Below, in pieces: positions 6,665-7,777 of a DNA stretch of 7,777 nucleotides. Every line of letters begins with the position of its first letter. Position 1 is the first letter of the stretch. The notes under the pieces were generated by a model. It did not search any database, was not told the origin of the DNA, and saw only the letters and a program-made list of their open reading frames with translations. The stretch is from JAUZPB01 sp050262615 (GTDB lineage: Bacteria; Bacteroidota; Ignavibacteria; Ignavibacteriales; SURF-24): the NCBI GenBank assembly GCA_050262615.1, contig JBLNEL010000429.1:1-7777 (forward strand), written 5' to 3'. Both the position numbers and the translations under genes were made by a program.

Positions 6665-6729
6665 ATGCCAAAGGTGAGATGACAAACACGGATTCCGGGA
6701 AATATTTCAAAATAGGTAATATTGTCTGA
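6665..6729 (+). other. Two tiny overlapping ORFs after a strong ribosome binding site
   Basis: AAGGAG (6654-6659) lies 5 bases before ATG (6665), which opens the 5-residue frame MPKVR ending in TGA at 6680-6682. The next frame starts at ATG 6679, overlapping that stop as ATGA, and encodes MTNTDSGKYFKIGNIV before a stop at 6727-6729. They could be a leader peptide pair, the remains of a decayed gene, or chance. I recognise no homologue. Confidence 0.25.
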
Positions 6730-6830
6730 GAGAATGTGCTATTATTTAAGATCAAAAAAGCTTAATAGATTGTCAATACTCCGAATAAATAATTTTCATA
6801 TTTCTTCAATTCTATCTGCCTTGCTTATTT

Positions 6831-6859
6831 TTTACTCCTTTTTACATTATAATTATAAT
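6831..6859 (+). promoter_or_regulatory. Possible promoter of the DUF5335-like gene
   Basis: TTTACT (6831-6836), 17 bases, then TATAAT (6854-6859). A second TATAAT directly precedes it at 6848-6853. Use of the later box would leave a leader too short for the AGGAA site at 6866-6870, so the earlier box may be the real one. The -35 match is weak. Confidence 0.3.
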
Positions 6860-6876
6860 AAAATCAGGAACCTTCA

Positions 6877-7233
6877 ATGAGTAAAACTCAAATTCCACAG
6901 GAACAATGGGCAAGTTTTTTTAATAACTTCAACGCTCAGAACCAGAACAAGATAGTAAAAATTGAGATTACAGATGATGAGGATTACAGAATAGATTATG
7001 CCGAAAGCCTTCCGTTTAAAGAGGTAAAGATCACTTCCCAGAACGATGCCGGCATTTCAGTTTCCGTCTCTGCCGGAGCATCTAATTCCTTTTTGCATAC
7101 CATTGATAAAACCTTAATAGTTATTCTCGAAGAAGTAGAAGAAAAAATAAAAGCCCTGCAGATAAGATCTGCTCTCGGCCGCACAGCTGTAATAAGATTC
7201 CATCCCTTAACTAAAGATGATGACCTTATGTGA
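6877..7233 (+). CDS. DUF5335-like protein of unknown function
   Basis: A 118-residue small protein. Its start is supported by AGGAA 6 bases before the ATG. The layout resembles DUF5335 as I recall it: an IPxEQWxxFF opening (6-15), a central LPF-KEV strand (45-50), an alternating beta segment ending in HTI (74-76), and a closing segment where an acidic stretch leads to ALQIRSALGRTAVIRF (93-108). It has no signal peptide or membrane segment, so it is probably cytoplasmic, and a mostly beta fold is suggested. No biochemical role is known to me for the family. It stands alone and meets the next gene tail to tail, 8 bases apart. The family call is from memory of its pattern and needs a profile search. 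Confidence 0.75.
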   Translation: MSKTQIPQEQWASFFNNFNAQNQNKIVKIEITDDEDYRIDYAESLPFKEVKITSQNDAGISVSVSAGASNSFLHTIDKTLIVILEEVEEKIKALQIRSALGRTAVIRFHPLTKDDDLM

Positions 7234-7241
7234 AAGTGAAA

Positions 7242-7777
7242 CTAACGGCTGCTGTTCAGAAAACAGGATATTTTATCAAAAACTTCTTCAAATGACTGAT
7301 CTACTGACATGCTGAACGCATCGTTTAAGGGAAAAGGGGACTCATGAGTATACCTGTATGGGAAATCCAGAGTTTCATGCTTTACTGGAATATCTCCCTT
7401 TTCTCCTTTTAATGTGGATTCAACTGATTCGGCTGGTATGACATAATCCTGTTTTAAGGATATTGTATATATCCTCTGTGCCGATTCTCTTAATTTGCAC
7501 TCCCTGTGATCCCTTAAAAGTTCAGTGCTTAACAGTGACTTGAATGCCAGTGCTTCAGGAAGTGGATTTTTATAGAACTCTCTCATTATGGGATTTCTTT
7601 CGACTTCCTTTTCAAAATCTTGTGCATAGAATCTGTTAAACCGTTCAAAAGCATTGCTGTCCATAATAGTCTTTACAGCAGGTCGGAATTTATCTGTGGT
7701 TGTTCCTCCGCAGAACATGCAGAGCTTTGCATTTTCAAGGTAACCGCTTGCCCCGGAGAAGAAAAGTATTTCTGATA
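7242..7777 (-). CDS. C-terminal part of a probable alpha/beta-hydrolase-type protein (cut by window edge)
   Basis: The frame stays open from the TAG at 7242 to the right edge, giving 177 visible residues. The first ATG (7718) is internal: upstream codons read SEILFFSGASGYLENAKLC without a stop, so the true start lies outside. The end of the protein looks like the last third of an alpha/beta hydrolase. A helical cap-like segment is followed by a strand and KQDYVIP, a plausible catalytic-acid turn, and then by FPYRYTHESPFP with a plausible catalytic His. The nucleophile would lie outside or near the edge. The fold and the resemblance to DUF6051-type Bacteroidota proteins are inference from memory. 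A CMFCGG pair of cysteines is visible near the edge. No terminator room separates it from the convergent gene at 6877-7233. Confidence 0.6.
   Translation of the reverse strand, partial: SEILFFSGASGYLENAKLCMFCGGTTTDKFRPAVKTIMDSNAFERFNRFYAQDFEKEVERNPIMREFYKNPLPEALAFKSLLSTELLRDHRECKLRESAQRIYTISLKQDYVIPAESVESTLKGEKGDIPVKHETLDFPYRYTHESPFPLNDAFSMSVDQSFEEVFDKISCFLNSSR

Larger units (their letters stand above)
6546..6876. other. Divergent intergenic region with small hairpins and mini-ORFs
   Basis: This 331-base region lies between the small coiled-coil ORF and the DUF5335-like gene. It holds two short hairpins and two tiny ORFs on the plus strand (separate entries), then AT-rich sequence leading into the promoter region of the gene at 6877. 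I see no full-length gene. Confidence 0.55.

Noticed and set aside
1..7777. CRISPR array, insertion sequence, phage or toxin-antitoxin module
   Set aside because: No regularly repeated units with spacers, no transposase or integrase, no terminal inverted repeats, and no paired small genes of a recognised toxin type were seen.

Overview
The window looks like ordinary chromosomal DNA from an AT-rich member of the Bacteroidota/Ignavibacteriota/Chlorobi side of the FCB group. The evidence is a short primary sigma factor of the Bacteroidota type with no region 1.1, two outer-membrane receptors with the N-terminal carboxypeptidase-regulatory-like domain typical of this group, and one promoter that fits the TTTG / TAnnTTTG consensus. 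Most genes have clear Shine-Dalgarno sequences, which are usually weak in Bacteroidia proper. I therefore lean towards Ignavibacteria or a relative, but this is inference.

Layout, left to right. Positions 1-3386 hold two paralogous TonB-dependent receptor genes in tandem on the minus strand. The downstream copy (1-808) is cut off by the window edge, and the upstream copy (1065-3386) is complete. A 256-base gap with a possible promoter separates them. The 349-base stretch 3387-3735 upstream of the complete copy holds a candidate promoter, five quasi-regular TTGCA-type repeats and a palindrome. A strong intrinsic terminator (3736-3780) ends the minus-strand rpoD-type sigma factor gene (3834-4691), which starts with GTG. 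A 538-base AT-rich divergent region follows, then an aldo/keto reductase on the plus strand (TTG start at 5230, to 6198). A perfect 10-bp hairpin sits between that gene and a convergent 82-residue coiled-coil ORF (6297-6545, minus). After a 331-base divergent region with small hairpins and two tiny overlapping ORFs comes a DUF5335-like gene (6877-7233, plus). It meets tail to tail, with 8 bases between them, the C-terminal part of a probable alpha/beta-hydrolase-type protein (7242-7777, minus), which runs off the right edge.

The genes do not form one pathway. The receptors form one unit (outer-membrane uptake or binding of an unknown ligand, with no SusD-like partner in view), rpoD is a stand-alone housekeeping gene, and the rest are single genes. 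Non-ATG starts recur: TTG for receptor 1, GTG for the sigma factor and TTG for the reductase, each set by a good Shine-Dalgarno at 7-8 bases. I found no convincing new system. The most useful items for follow-up are the duplicated receptors with their repeat-bearing upstream region, and the structured mini-ORF region at 6602-6729.
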